Below are positions 10,726-20,939 of a stretch of 64,000 nucleotides of DNA, piece after piece. The notes beneath the pieces are model-generated. The model saw nothing but the letters and a program-made list of their open reading frames with translations. It had not been told where the DNA came from and made no database searches. The translations under genes were made by a program, and so were the position numbers. The stretch is taken from NCBI GenBank assembly GCA_024138015.1, contig JAMXBB010000001.1, positions 91,406,463 through 91,470,462 on the forward strand. Direction: 5' to 3'. The stretch comes from Lumnitzera littorea (Eukaryota; Streptophyta; Magnoliopsida; Myrtales; Combretaceae). The first letter of the stretch is position 1; each line of letters opens with the position of its first letter.

Positions 10726-11371
10726 CGACGAAGGCTGGAGTTAGAGGAGATTGAGGAAGATGATGAGGAGATAAATGCCAAAGAGTATGGAGAGGAAGAA
10801 GAAGAAGAGGCTGATTATTACCGAGCATAAAAGCGAGGATGCCGAGCTCCTCAAAGACTTGATAATGTTAAGGTCCAAATCCCACCCTTTAGTGGAAGTA
10901 GATATGCAAATAAATATTTGGAGTGAGAAGAGAAGGTAGAGAAAGTGTTCGACTGTTGTGAATATATTGATGCTGTTAAAGTACGACTTGCTACACTTGA
11001 ATTTTCTTGTTATGCTACTATGTAGTGGAAGATTCTAAAGGCAGCCAGAACAAGAGATAGAAGACGAGGTGTATGGACTTGGGAAGAGATAAAGAGATTG
11101 CTAAGAGGGAGATTTATGCCCAAAACATACTTATAAGACATGTTTGCAAAATTTCAAGAACTTCACCAGGAGGCCGATCTATTGATGATTACGTAAGAAA
11201 ATTTCAAAAGCTGATGATCCAAGTAGACGTAGATGAACCGAAGGCTCGCATAGTGTCGAGGTTCATTTTTGGACTTAAATATGAGATTTGCAATATTGTA
11301 GAAGTGCAAAGGTTTTATACTATAGAAGAGGCAATCAAGGTAGCATGTGATGCACCCTTTGATCGGACGAT
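10726..11371 (+). pseudogene. Gag fragment of chromovirus-type element
   Basis: Translation gives an acidic segment (EEDDEEINAKEYGEEEEEEA), then VQIPPFSGSRYANKYLEWEEKVEKVFDC, shown here in parts: KVQIPPFSGS, YLEWEEKVEKVFDC, TWEEIKRLLRGRFMP. Past a frameshift near 11160 it continues in the frame of 11073-11390 with SIDDYVRKFQKLMIQVDVDE and ARFIFGLKYEI-like residues. This is the retrotransposon gag (capsid) core. Reading stops at about 11370, where gag is joined directly to the middle of reverse transcriptase. The rest of gag, the zinc knuckle, the protease and the RT fingers are missing. Confidence 0.85.
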
Positions 11372-12450
11372 GAGTAGTTGTGTACTTTGATAACATATTA
11401 GAATACAGTGCCAACTTGAACAACCATGTTCAACATCTTTGAATTATTTTTTATATTTTACGAGTCAAAAAGCTATATGGGAACATAAAGAAGTATACAT
11501 TCTATCGATGTAAAGTAGTTTTTCTTGAGTATATGGTATCAAGGGAAGGAATCTAAGCTAATGAGGAAAAGATCCAATTGTATTGGAGTGGCTAACACCG
11601 AAGAATGTCACTAAAGTCTAAAGCTTTCATAACCTCACTTCTTTCTATAGGCAATTCATTAAAAATTTTAGTACCATTGCAGCCCTCTTAACCGAGCTAA
11701 CGAAAAAGATTGATGGATTCCAATGAAATGACCGAGCTAAATAGAGCTTTAAAGAGATTAAGGAGAAGCTCACCTTTACCCCTATTTTTGTCATTACCAA
11801 ATTTTGACAAGCCATTTGAATTGGAGTGTGATGCGTCAAATATTGGAGTTGGTGCCATCTTGATGCAAGAAAGATAATTAGTTACCTACTACAGTGAAAA
11901 GCTCAATGGTGCCCCATTGAGTTATTTTGTGTATGAGAAATAGTTGTATTCTCTTTTTAGAGCTCTTACTATCTAGCAACATTACTTATTACCACAGAAG
12001 TTTGTAATTTACACTAATCATAAGTTATTGAAGTATCTTGGGAGTCAGAACAAACTCGTGAAGGGGTAAGCCAAGTGGCTAGAATTTATGGAAGGTTTTT
12101 CTTATGTGATCTAACACAAGAAAGGAAGTGCCAATGTGGTCGTCGATGCTCTATCATGTCAACAAACCTTGTTGTCCACCTTACAATTATAGTTATTGGG
12201 ATTTTCACTTATCACTGAGCAGCATACTCATGACCCTCATTTTGGTCCTATTGTAAAGCAGTGTAGAAACAAAGTTGTTGTTAGAGGTTATTATGTCCGA
12301 GATGGATATCTATTCAAGGATCAAAGCTGTGTATACCAAGTTGTTCCATACGTAAGCTATTAGTTAAGGAAGCTCATAGTGATGGATTATTTAGTCATTT
12401 TGAAGAAACCAAAACAACTAATCTATTGAAAGAAAATTTTTACTAGCTTG
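11372..12450 (+). pseudogene. RT (C-terminal half), RNase H and start of integrase, chromovirus-type
   Basis: The sequence begins abruptly at the polymerase active-site strand, VVVYFDNILEYS, where YVDD has become YFDN. It continues with VFLEYMVSREGI, the FYRQFIKNFSTIAALLTEL connection in another frame, FDKPFELECDASNIGVGAIL, RNase H (YTNHKLLKYL, KKGSANVVVDALS) and the first half of the integrase zinc finger (HSDGLFSHFEETKT). Many stops and frame changes occur. Pol is cut at 12450 by the Athila-like solo LTR and resumes after 13687. Not functional. Confidence 0.88.
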
Positions 12451-13687
12451 GTTTATAATAACTCTAATTTTAAACATATTTCACATGGTGATTTTATAGT
12501 ATTTTCCTTACATTTTTTGTTTTCTTTAAAGAAAATGATACTTAATTGAGTAAAATTTTGATTTCAAGGTTTGAATGCGTTCTAGAATCGAAAACGAAGA
12601 AAAGGAATCAAGTTTCACTCAATTCCGAGTTCAAACGAAGAAGTTATGAAGTTTTGAAGTTTTGAAGTTATGCAGAAAATTTTGCCTTAGTGCAGAAAGT
12701 TACACGACCTGGGGACACGACCATGTCCCAGGCCGTGTCTAGTGACGAAAATAGAATCCTTGTAATACATATATAAAAGGATATCTTAGGGTTTCAAAAG
12801 AGGAGAGACATTAGAGAGGACGGAGAGACACAAGAGAAAAAAAGAGACTTAAGGAGAACATCAAGAAAGAGGCGAGAACAATATTGACTTCAAGATTAGA
12901 GAGATTGTTCATCAATTAAAGGGGTTTTCCATGTTTTATTTTATGTTTTTTTATGGAACTCGTTTTTAGATTCATTATGATAGCTTAGAATTCGAGTATT
13001 TAGGATTATGGAACCTAGGGTTTCATGTGACTTTTGGATTGAATTATAATTTCAATAAAGTTTCTATCTTTTCTTGATTCAATTATGTTGTTTAATTGTG
13101 GATTAATAATTCTAGAGTATCAATATATGATATTATGCATGTTGATTGAGAAATTGCATGTGTAATTAGATTTTAACATAATTGAAGAGAATTACATATA
13201 TACTTAGAGATAAGATATGTGTTTCTTCCGGAAAGTTGATTGTTTGTGTGGGAATTCATTATACATTAATGTAATTCTAAGTTATATTACTAAGTGAAGA
13301 GATTCTGGTAAATAATTTAGGATTAGGGTTAATATGCTTGAGAAAGATATTAGCTTTAATTGTGAATCCCTCCGATCAAGAATAATAGAAACTGAATTGA
13401 ATATACTTTAAGTGGTCACATGTTAAACACTAGGGGAAATAATTCCTAAATACGTTATTAATTTCTTGAAGTCGTTCATAGTTTATTGCTTTCTAATTTG
13501 CTTAATCAAGTTTCATAATTAGTTTAGTTGTTAATTTCAGTATTTTTAATTCATTCAACTCATCACAATTTTCCGGTTAAATAATAGAGTTAAGGTTAAT
13601 ATTAGTATTCAAAATCTCTAAGGGATCGACTCGGACTCACATCCGCTATATTAAAATTGATAGGTGCACTTGCCTCATATCAGTTTA
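12451..13687 (+). mobile_element. Athila-like solo LTR with GTTTA target duplication
   Basis: The LTR is 12456-13682 (1227 bp, TAATAACTCTAATTT to TTGCCTCATATCA). The perfect duplications GTTTA at 12451-12455 and 13683-13687 are included in the span. It matches the LTR at 6600-7839 in inverted orientation. A single palindromic module lies at 12702-12738, where the other LTR has two. It splits the zinc finger of the older integrase: the upstream FYxLGL and the downstream VKDVHKVVGSCKVCKRAKG rejoin across it. No internal sequence remains. Confidence 0.95.
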
Positions 13688-14795
13688 GTCAAGGATGTCC
13701 ATAAGGTAGTTGGAAGTTGCAAAGTATGTAAGAGAGCTAAGGGGAAAAAAGAGCCACATGAAGAGTATATACCCTACCAACACCAACCTTACCTTAGGTC
13801 GACCTCAGCATAAGCTTTTTCCTAGGGTTACCCCATACATTCAGAGGAAAAGATTTAATCTTTGTTGTAGTGGATCACTTCAGCAAAATGGCACACTTCA
13901 GCAAACTAGCACACTTCATCCTCGTACCATCAAACTAACAATGTTTTATATATTATTGATTTGTTTTTATAGGAATTGTCTAACTACGTGGAGTACTGGA
14001 AACAATTGTTTCAAATCGTAATACTAAATTCTTAAGCTATTTTTAGAAGACTCTTTAGAGAAGACTTAGGACCAAACTTGTGTTCAACTCTAGTAGCCAC
14101 CCTTAAACTAATGGCTAAACTGAAGTGGCGAATAAGACACCAAGCAATTTACTTAAAGTTGTCATAAGAAAGAACTTAAAAGATTGGGATCTGTATTTAC
14201 TAGTTATGGAGTTTGCATACAATCGAACCATCCATAGAACCACTAGGAAGACTCCATTCGAGATTGTCTATGGCCTCAATCCCATTATCTCCTTAGATCT
14301 AATTGGCACCCCCGTAAACTACTGAAGAGAGTCAAATGAGAGTCGACCGAGCCTAAGAATTGCAAGAGCTACATCAGTCTATAGCGAGGAAGATTGCCAA
14401 GTTCAACCAAAGACAACAAAAGATCAGTAATTACAACCGTAGCTATCAAACTATTTCTTTCAAACTAGGAGACTTAGTATAGATTCACCTCTGGTGAGAG
14501 CGATTTCCACACTTGAGATAGAGCAAGCTATCTCCATGAGTTGATGGTCCATTCAAGGTCCTGAAGAAGATCAACCGCAACGCTTACCAAATCGAATTGC
14601 TCGAGATCTATGGTGTTTCTTCTACCTTCAATGTATCCAACCTAATTCCCCACCGAATAGAAGAGGAAGACCCTATAGATGCCCAGGAAGAACAAGAGCT
14701 TAAGATTACTTCAAATTTGAGGACAAATCTTTTTAACCCTCAAGCAGATGATAGGAATCAACTCCCCGGACTAATCACGTACAACTGAACTAGAG
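13688..14795 (+). pseudogene. Integrase of chromovirus-type element, second part
   Basis: Resumes with VKDVHKVVGSCKVCKRAKG (the CxxC half of the zinc finger), then the core: FVVVDHFSKMAHF, TIVSNRNTKFLS and, in the frame of 14125-14325, EVAN...NLLKVVIRKNLKDWDLYL and FAYNRTIHRTTRKTPFEIVYG. The C-terminal part (14597-14788) ends with YGVSSTFNVSNLIPHR and SNLRTNLFNP. The second catalytic Asp (SDRD) has become SNRN and the first core Asp is not seen. An extra 18 bp at about 13880-13915 duplicates HFSKMA as HFSKMAHFSKLAHF. Multiple stops. Not functional. Confidence 0.88.
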
Positions 14796-14809
14796 GACTC
14801 TAAGGACTC

Positions 14810-15553
14810 ATGTAAAGAATTCTAACTTGAAGTCCCATCCAAGATAAGGATTCCTATTCTGATATCTATGTTTTACTCTACTGCTAACCTGAGTATTGAG
14901 CTCTTACATGTGCCAACATAGCTTTTGAAGCTGTTAAGTAAATGTGTCGACTTGCTAAGCAACCATACCATTACTCAAACATCCAAATAGACCAACTTCA
15001 AGCGACTATCTAAGCCAAGCTCCCGAGTCGACCAACATCTAACCCCCAGTCTAAGATGAATATTCTTTAGTAACCAATTGACCAAGCTTCAACCTAACCA
15101 GATCAAGTTGACCCTAATTGTAGACTCTTTTCTTCACCTTTTTTCGAATTGTATCATACTTAAGACTGCTAACCACCATGCGATACGTATCTTCTGGTAC
15201 AACATTCCAAAAGGATTCTTTACTTTTCCATACAGAATATTCTTTATCTTTTGTACCCTTTTTTTTGTATCATTCATGTATTCCAATTGTAAATTACCCT
15301 TTCGTCTTTTCCATATATAATTGTAACCTTAGTGGGGCTAATATATAAACCCCATTTGTTTGTTTGCATACAATATCATCATCACTCTCATTATCAGAAT
15401 TAAAACAAGTTTCCTTTTGTGAGAAAACCTAATGTTCTCATTATCCCTTTAACTCTTATCTATTCTTTTTAGCATAAAGTAGTGACAAGTGACCTTATAA
15501 TTTGAATCGGTGAGTCATATCAAGCAAATTATAGGTGAAGTAGGATTGATTAG
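14810..15553 (+). repeat. 3' LTR of chromovirus-type element, first part
   Basis: Matches the 5' LTR from 15086 onward. The part before 15086 has no partner in the window because the 5' copy is cut, so the start at about 14810 is inferred from the end of pol. It stops at the ATTAG duplication (15549-15553) of the Tat-type solo LTR and resumes at 18316. Confidence 0.75.
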
Positions 15554-15992
15554 TGTAGACACTCAATTTTTACTCCCTTTACTTTTATTTTTATTTTTAT
15601 TTTCTCAATAGGCCCTAAATTAGGAAAAACACAAAAAATAGGAAATTAAAGAAAAACCAAAAAATTAAGAAATTTAGAAAAAAAAACAAGAATTTTAGGA
15701 AAATACAAAAAAAAAATTTAAAATAAGAAAAGGCATTAAAAAATAAGAAAATTGGATAAGAAACAATTGAGAAATTTAGAAAATAAGAAAAATTTAGAAA
15801 ATTGAAAAATTACAAAAAAAATTAGAAAAGTTGAAAAAATAAAATATTTTTGAAAATAACATTTTATTGGGGTAGGTTTTTATTTTTAAATTAGATTTAG
15901 AAATTAGGACATTAAATCTAAGCTTAGATTAAATTTAGCCCAAGCTGACTGAGTCCATATATGCAATTTAGTTACACATATGGACAAGGCAC

Positions 15993-16070
15993 AGGCCAAT
16001 GGCCTAATGGTTAAATACATGGACTTAGTTTGGGCATTGAGTAAGAGGTTTTGGGTTTGAATCTTAGCAA
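15993..16070 (+). other. tRNA-like segment inside Tat LTR
   Basis: TGGCCTAATGG (16000-16010) fits the pol III A-box consensus TRGCNNAGYGG except A for G at the seventh position. GGTTTGAATCT (16054-16064) fits the B-box with one or two changes. The bases around the B-box can form a five-pair T stem with G-U pairs. The A-to-B spacing (54 bp) is longer than in a standard tRNA. No good acceptor stem was found, so it is a relic or a chance likeness, not a functional tRNA gene. Confidence 0.35.
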
Positions 16071-16593
16071 AAGTAAGGAGGTCTTTTTATTTTTTGTTAA
16101 CTAGCTCACTATCCCACGTGTCAAGATCTCACTATCCCACGTGTCCTGACACATGGCATCGTAGGATTGAACGACCTTGCTGATGTGGCGCTACGTGGCA
16201 TCTACATGGCGTGCCACATCAGTTGCCACATATCACATGATGATACATGGCAGGTTGGGGTTGGTCAAGATTGGCTAACGTGGTGTCACGTCAACACTTT
16301 CCCTCAATTTTTCCTTATTTTCTCCCGATTTTCCTCCTCTTTCCTTCTTAAGAATAGGCTCGACCCCCTCACTTTAGCCTTTGATTTTGTACTTTTTCCT
16401 TGCTGAAACACACCAATTAATGGTGCAAATTCATCCTCCGCATGGCTTAGTTTAAATCAAACACAATAACATGTCCAAATACAGTCGATGGCACATTCAA
16501 ATCGAGCTTCAAAGATTAGAAAAAAGTTAGAAATTCGAACGACCTGCAGCTACTCCGATTTAAACTTTCCTTTGTTTCTAGGTTGAATTTGAC

Positions 16594-16600
16594 TATAAAA
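16594..16600 (+). promoter_or_regulatory. TATA box of Tat-type LTR
   Basis: TATAAAA in a GACTATAAAATGG context, followed within about 70 bp by a long CT-rich leader. The related LTR on the - strand (40047-43503) has TATAAATTC in an equivalent place (41942-41950). Confidence 0.55.
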
Positions 16601-18315
16601 TGGTGTTAGGAGATGTTCACGAACACACAAACCACTTACGATCAACAAAATCACTCGATAAACTCTCTCTCTCTTATTTTCTCTCTCTAACCATGGCTCT
16701 CTCTCTCTCTTCGAACCTCTCTCTCTAGCCACTCCCGAGCCACACCACCACTACGATCGAGTTCCTCATGGCTTAGGCTCTCCAACCCAACCTTTTTCAA
16801 CCCTTGCCATACCCCCTAGCAACACCACCAGCAATCACCACCCAAACCCTAACCGTCATAGGTACCCCTTCTCGAATTGCTACCTCCAACCTTCTTCAAG
16901 TCAAACCGATCCCACCACGACGCTGCTCAACCTCAAGAACCCCTAACCCAACCAATCACATGCACCCAGTAGCTACCCTTAGAGTTCCCCAAGAACCACC
17001 ACCATCGTTCTTCTCCGACGACTACCCAAGCAGCTCCAAAATGCTACAGCATTAAATCCACCCCCCATAATCCCAACTCGAAATACATAAATCCCCTTTC
17101 CCCCACTCAATTCAATAGCCAAATCGCCTAAAATGTGCCGTACACTGCTGCTGTTAAAGAACTCGGAAACAACCCAACCCAATCCAAAGATCCAACCCTC
17201 GACCCAATCCATACCCGACCCAATGCCTGATCTGACCGACGCATCCCCTTTCTAGTCAGAACCCTTATTTTTTCTTCATTTCAGTTTCTTGTAATTTTTT
17301 TATTTTTTTTTATTTTTTTTTTGTTTATTTTGTTTAGTTGTCATTGATTTTGTTATTTTTGCTTCTTCTTCTTCTTTTTTTTACTTCTAAGAATAAATGT
17401 AAAAGAGAAGAAAAGAAAAAAGAAAAAAGAAAGAAAAGAAAAAGAAGAGAAGAAAAGAAAATAAAAAAGGAAAAAAGAAAAGAGTAATTTTTTTATTTTG
17501 TTTTTACTAGTTTAATAAAAATAGATAAAATATAATAAGTAATAAATAAATTAAGTGATAAAATAAAATAAGTAGAATAGTGAAAAAAATTGTTTTGTCA
17601 CTTAGAAAAATTGATTTTCCAAAAATGAAATGAAAATAAATTAACCACTTTCCAAATTAGGATTATTTAGAATTTCCGAAAATAAAATACAATTTAGGAG
17701 CCTTTTTAGAAATTTTCTTAAATAAACCAAATTGAATAAAAATGTAAACTCGATCGTTTTCAAAATTAAAATTAACTCCACTTACTAAAGTTTTATGAAA
17801 AGGAACTACGTACGTCTAATCCCAAATAGCGGGTACGTAAGCACTCACAAGGCAACAATAAAAATAAAAAAAGAAAACTAATTTCCCTTTTTCTTTAGTT
17901 TAGATTATTTCATTTATCCAATTAGACTAACCAATAATCAAGTTTTGTCTTTCAAAATTAAAGGTAATTTTTAAGTTTAATGCTAATTTTGGAAAGTCAA
18001 TAGTACCCATACGGATTTAAAATTCCTAACCCCCAGATCCAGATTCTTTGGTTTCAAAAACAGTTTTGTAAAATTGGTTTTAATCGTTAGACTAGTAGCT
18101 AAATTATAACTAATCCACCCAATTGATTATAACTTAACTATTTTCCCCAACTCTGGTCGGGTGGCAACTTCAAAGTTGTTTTAAAAAAAAAACGAATGAT
18201 TTTCTTTAAATCCTAGTCGAGGGTCAATATTAAATAGGTAAGAGTTTAATATTGATCGGTTTATAGAATGCCTAATTTTATAAAAAACCAAGAAGGTGAA
18301 AATCCAAGCTCGACA

Positions 18316-18430
18316 ATTAGTATATCATATCCAATTGGTAGTTGCCTAAACTTTGCTAGTCTTCTTTTATTTTCTTCGATTCTCTTTGTTGTGGTGCTCC
18401 TCCATGTGTTCGACCCTGGAGATGCATCAA
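18316..18430 (+). repeat. 3' LTR of chromovirus-type element, last part
   Basis: Continues the LTR after the solo-LTR insertion: CCAATTGGTAGTTGCCTAAA, TTTATTTTCTTC and CGACCCTGGAGATGCATCA match 8309-8415. The element therefore ends at about 18429-18430. Confidence 0.85.
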
Positions 18431-20230
18431 TCAAGTCCTTACACATATAAGGAAGGAGAGGCTCTTGGCATTTGAAATACCGAAGAAGTTAAAAGGAAAA
18501 AGATTAGAATCCAAAACTCTATTAAGAGTATCACTTGAGTAAGTGAGCTACTCTACAAATCAGTATTAGAAACTCAAGCGTATGATCCAGGATCTTATTG
18601 ATGCCAAGTTGGTACGGTTGGACTTTATTCAAACCCAAGGGCCAAATGTGGCAATAAGCCTCTACCGAATCATGCACATACAATCAACATGATCACAGTG
18701 AAGGCACTCTAATCACAAAAAGATCTGAATAGTCTCCTTATCACGATAGATCAAGTGACATGGAACCAGAAGCAAGCAAGGCATTTGCAAAACATGAATC
18801 TCAAAGAAGGAATTTAGATTAGACTAGCTATCTACCAGTTGTTGAAAGACGAGAAAATAAAGAAGGATGATATCATGGCTATGCTAGTCCTAAAGCTGCG
18901 AAAGAAATGTACCCAAAGAGAACTTAAAAGAGGTACGAAGCTGAGGATCCAACAATGATACTTTAGGACAATCGTTAGGTAAGTTTGAGTATCTGGTCAA
19001 TTACTCTTTTACATCAAAGGTATATGCCGATGTAGCACCTACTGGATGGGGTTCTAAGTTTGAAGAGTAGGATAGACTCATTGAGTAAGCGAAGAAAGCA
19101 CCAGGAATGATAGGTATGATTGGAGATAACCCAAATCCATGGTCTTTGAATACTTTAGGAAAAATGAGAAGATTAGAGAGTTGGTTAAGCCCAAAAAGGT
19201 TATCTTTAATATCTAATTAGCCTTAAAGAATTACAAGACCACCCCTTTAGATTATCAAGCAATGAATCAAACTGTTAGTCCCCACTGCTTATGGTTAGAG
19301 GGCTCACTTGCTCAGGATAGGTATATGATCAAACCAAAGAGGCTAAGAGAAAGGCTATAGTAGAAGAAGCTTCCTACAAGATTCTTGAGGATATAGATAA
19401 GATAGACAAAAAGGACTAGAATTCTATCAAGAAAATCATGAAAGTCGGTGAATATAAGATCGTAGACTAGCTAACCAAGGTACTAACTTAGATTTCTTTA
19501 ATGGACTTATTGTTGCCATCGAATACTCATCAAGAAGCCTTAATCAACATTCTTAAAGATGTTAAAGTACTTGAGGGGATTTATATTGAGAAGTTGGGAC
19601 TGATAGTTAACTTCATGTTTGCACTATATTAAATCACATTATCACCAAAAGAGTTAGGGTAGGAAGGAAATTAGCACACAAAACCCCTCTTCATAGTAGT
19701 TAAGTGTAAAGGGAGAATAGTGGCTCAAGTTTTGATTAACAATGGATCGTCATTGAACATATGTCTATTAGCAATACTAAATCTGCTTGGGGTAGATTTG
19801 ATTGAAATGAAGCCTAACTTAAAAAGTAGTTGGGGCATTTGACAGATCAAAGAGAGACATACTTGAGGAAATCGAGTTATAAGTTGAAATCGGCTTATAA
19901 GTGTTCACTATCTCATTCTAAGTTCTAAACATGCCTCAAACTTTCAACCTTCCATTGGGTAGGCCTTAAATTCATTCGATAAGGGAAATTCCATTAAGCC
20001 TACATCAAAAGGTGAAATTTATAGCTAACGAGCAGCTGGTTAATATCCTTGGGGAACAGGAGTACGAAGTATACAAGGAGATGGCTATTTTATACATTGG
20101 AAGTGAAGAGTTGGAGGAGCCAACTTTGCAAATCTTTGATGGGGTCAACATGGTTAAAGTGCTAGGACAGGAGGCATAAGGTCACTCAAAGCAATAAATT
20201 AGAACATTCAGGCTAAGGTATGAACCCATT
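18431..20230 (+). pseudogene. Gag C-terminus and protease region of Tat-like element
   Basis: Translated pieces such as LIDAKLVRLDFIQTQGPNVA and, further on, KPLFIVVKCKGRIVAQVLIN then NGSSLNICLLAILNLLGVDL match the end of Tat gag and the protease. The protease active site LIDNGSS reads LINNGSS (about 19738-19755), a G-to-A loss of the catalytic Asp. There are many stops and no frame longer than 60 codons. The beginning of gag lies on the other side of the nested elements and is outside the window. Confidence 0.75.
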
Positions 20231-20939
20231 AAGGTAGAAGTTTAAGAGATGAAGGCCAAGATTAAAGGCAAGATAGGAGATCAGTTATACCATGCTCATA
20301 TGGACTTCCTAAATTTACCAAACCTTTCTGATGCCTACATATATCCAAGAAGCTGAAACAGTTAGTCTATCCAATGCCTTGGCGCAACAATGCAACATCT
20401 ACCCCGACGAAGAGAAAGACAACAATACCCCCATCTCACTATACATTTGGTTTTCAATTCTTATTAATAAGTTTCTTTAGAATAACAAGCTTAGGTCATT
20501 AGGAGTACTCATTTCATGTTTAGTCTAAGTTGTTAGGCCTTTCCCAAACATTTGACTTTAGTCAATAAAATTATTTCCTTTCTTTTCTCTAATTCCTCTT
20601 TGCCATTTACTTATTACCTTTTTCCCTTTTCTTTACTATTTAGATTTAACGAAAACTATGAAAATCACGGATATCTCATGCCAATAAGTGATTAAAGTAC
20701 TGATATCACCTTCAGCTCTATTAGGTCAGACGTTGGAGATGATATTAAGACTCCAAATGAAATATAGGAGGGTTGATGTCAATTTGAACAAGCCAAAATA
20801 GTTATTGATGAACTAATAGTGGTAATTAATTAGGGAACAAAATAAAATCCACAAAATCTAAAAATTAGGGGTAATCAGATGAATGATCAAAAGTAAGAAT
20901 TATCATACTTATTGTTCGAATACTTAAATATATTTACAT
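20231..20939 (+). other. Noncoding or degraded protease-RT linker of Tat-like element
   Basis: No conserved domain was recognised and stops are frequent in all + frames. Presumably linker between protease and RT. Confidence 0.5.

Larger units (their letters stand above)
15554..18315 (+). mobile_element. Tat/Ogre-type solo LTR (2.76 kb) with ATTAG duplication
   Basis: Starts TGTAGACACTCAATTTT, the characteristic start of Tat/Ogre LTRs, and ends AGCTCGACA. Perfect 5-bp duplications ATTAG lie at 15549-15553 and 18316-18320. It carries the Tat block GAACTACGTACGTCTAATC...GGGTACGTAAGCA (17802-17840) and GGTCGGGTGGCAACTTC (18156). A TATA box (TATAAAA, 16594-16600) is followed by a CT-rich stretch. 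Purine and pyrimidine tracts lie at 17275-17480. Open frames at 16167, 16804 and 16979 (opposite strand) have no family similarity that I recognise. No internal coding domains, so it is a solo LTR inside another element's LTR. Confidence 0.9.
7840..18430 (+). mobile_element. Chromovirus-type Ty3/gypsy element with nested insertions
   Basis: The direct-repeat LTR pieces 7840-8415 and about 14810-15553 plus 18316-18430 enclose a degenerate + strand gag-pol. By eye the two LTRs differ at roughly one base in ten, so the element is old. It has an initiator-tRNA-type primer site. The pol C-terminus (ATFNVSNLIP-like) resembles chromoviruses such as Reina or Tekay. No chromodomain was seen, and the clade is inferred. 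It carries three insertions (9056-10720, 12456-13682, 15554-18315), and its own 5' LTR was cut by the Athila-like element. Confidence 0.85.

Noticed and set aside
16804..17055. 83-codon Pro/Thr-rich frame inside the Tat-type solo LTR
   Set aside because: No known domain, a frame overlaps on the opposite strand, and the position after the LTR TATA box suggests untranslated leader rather than a gene.
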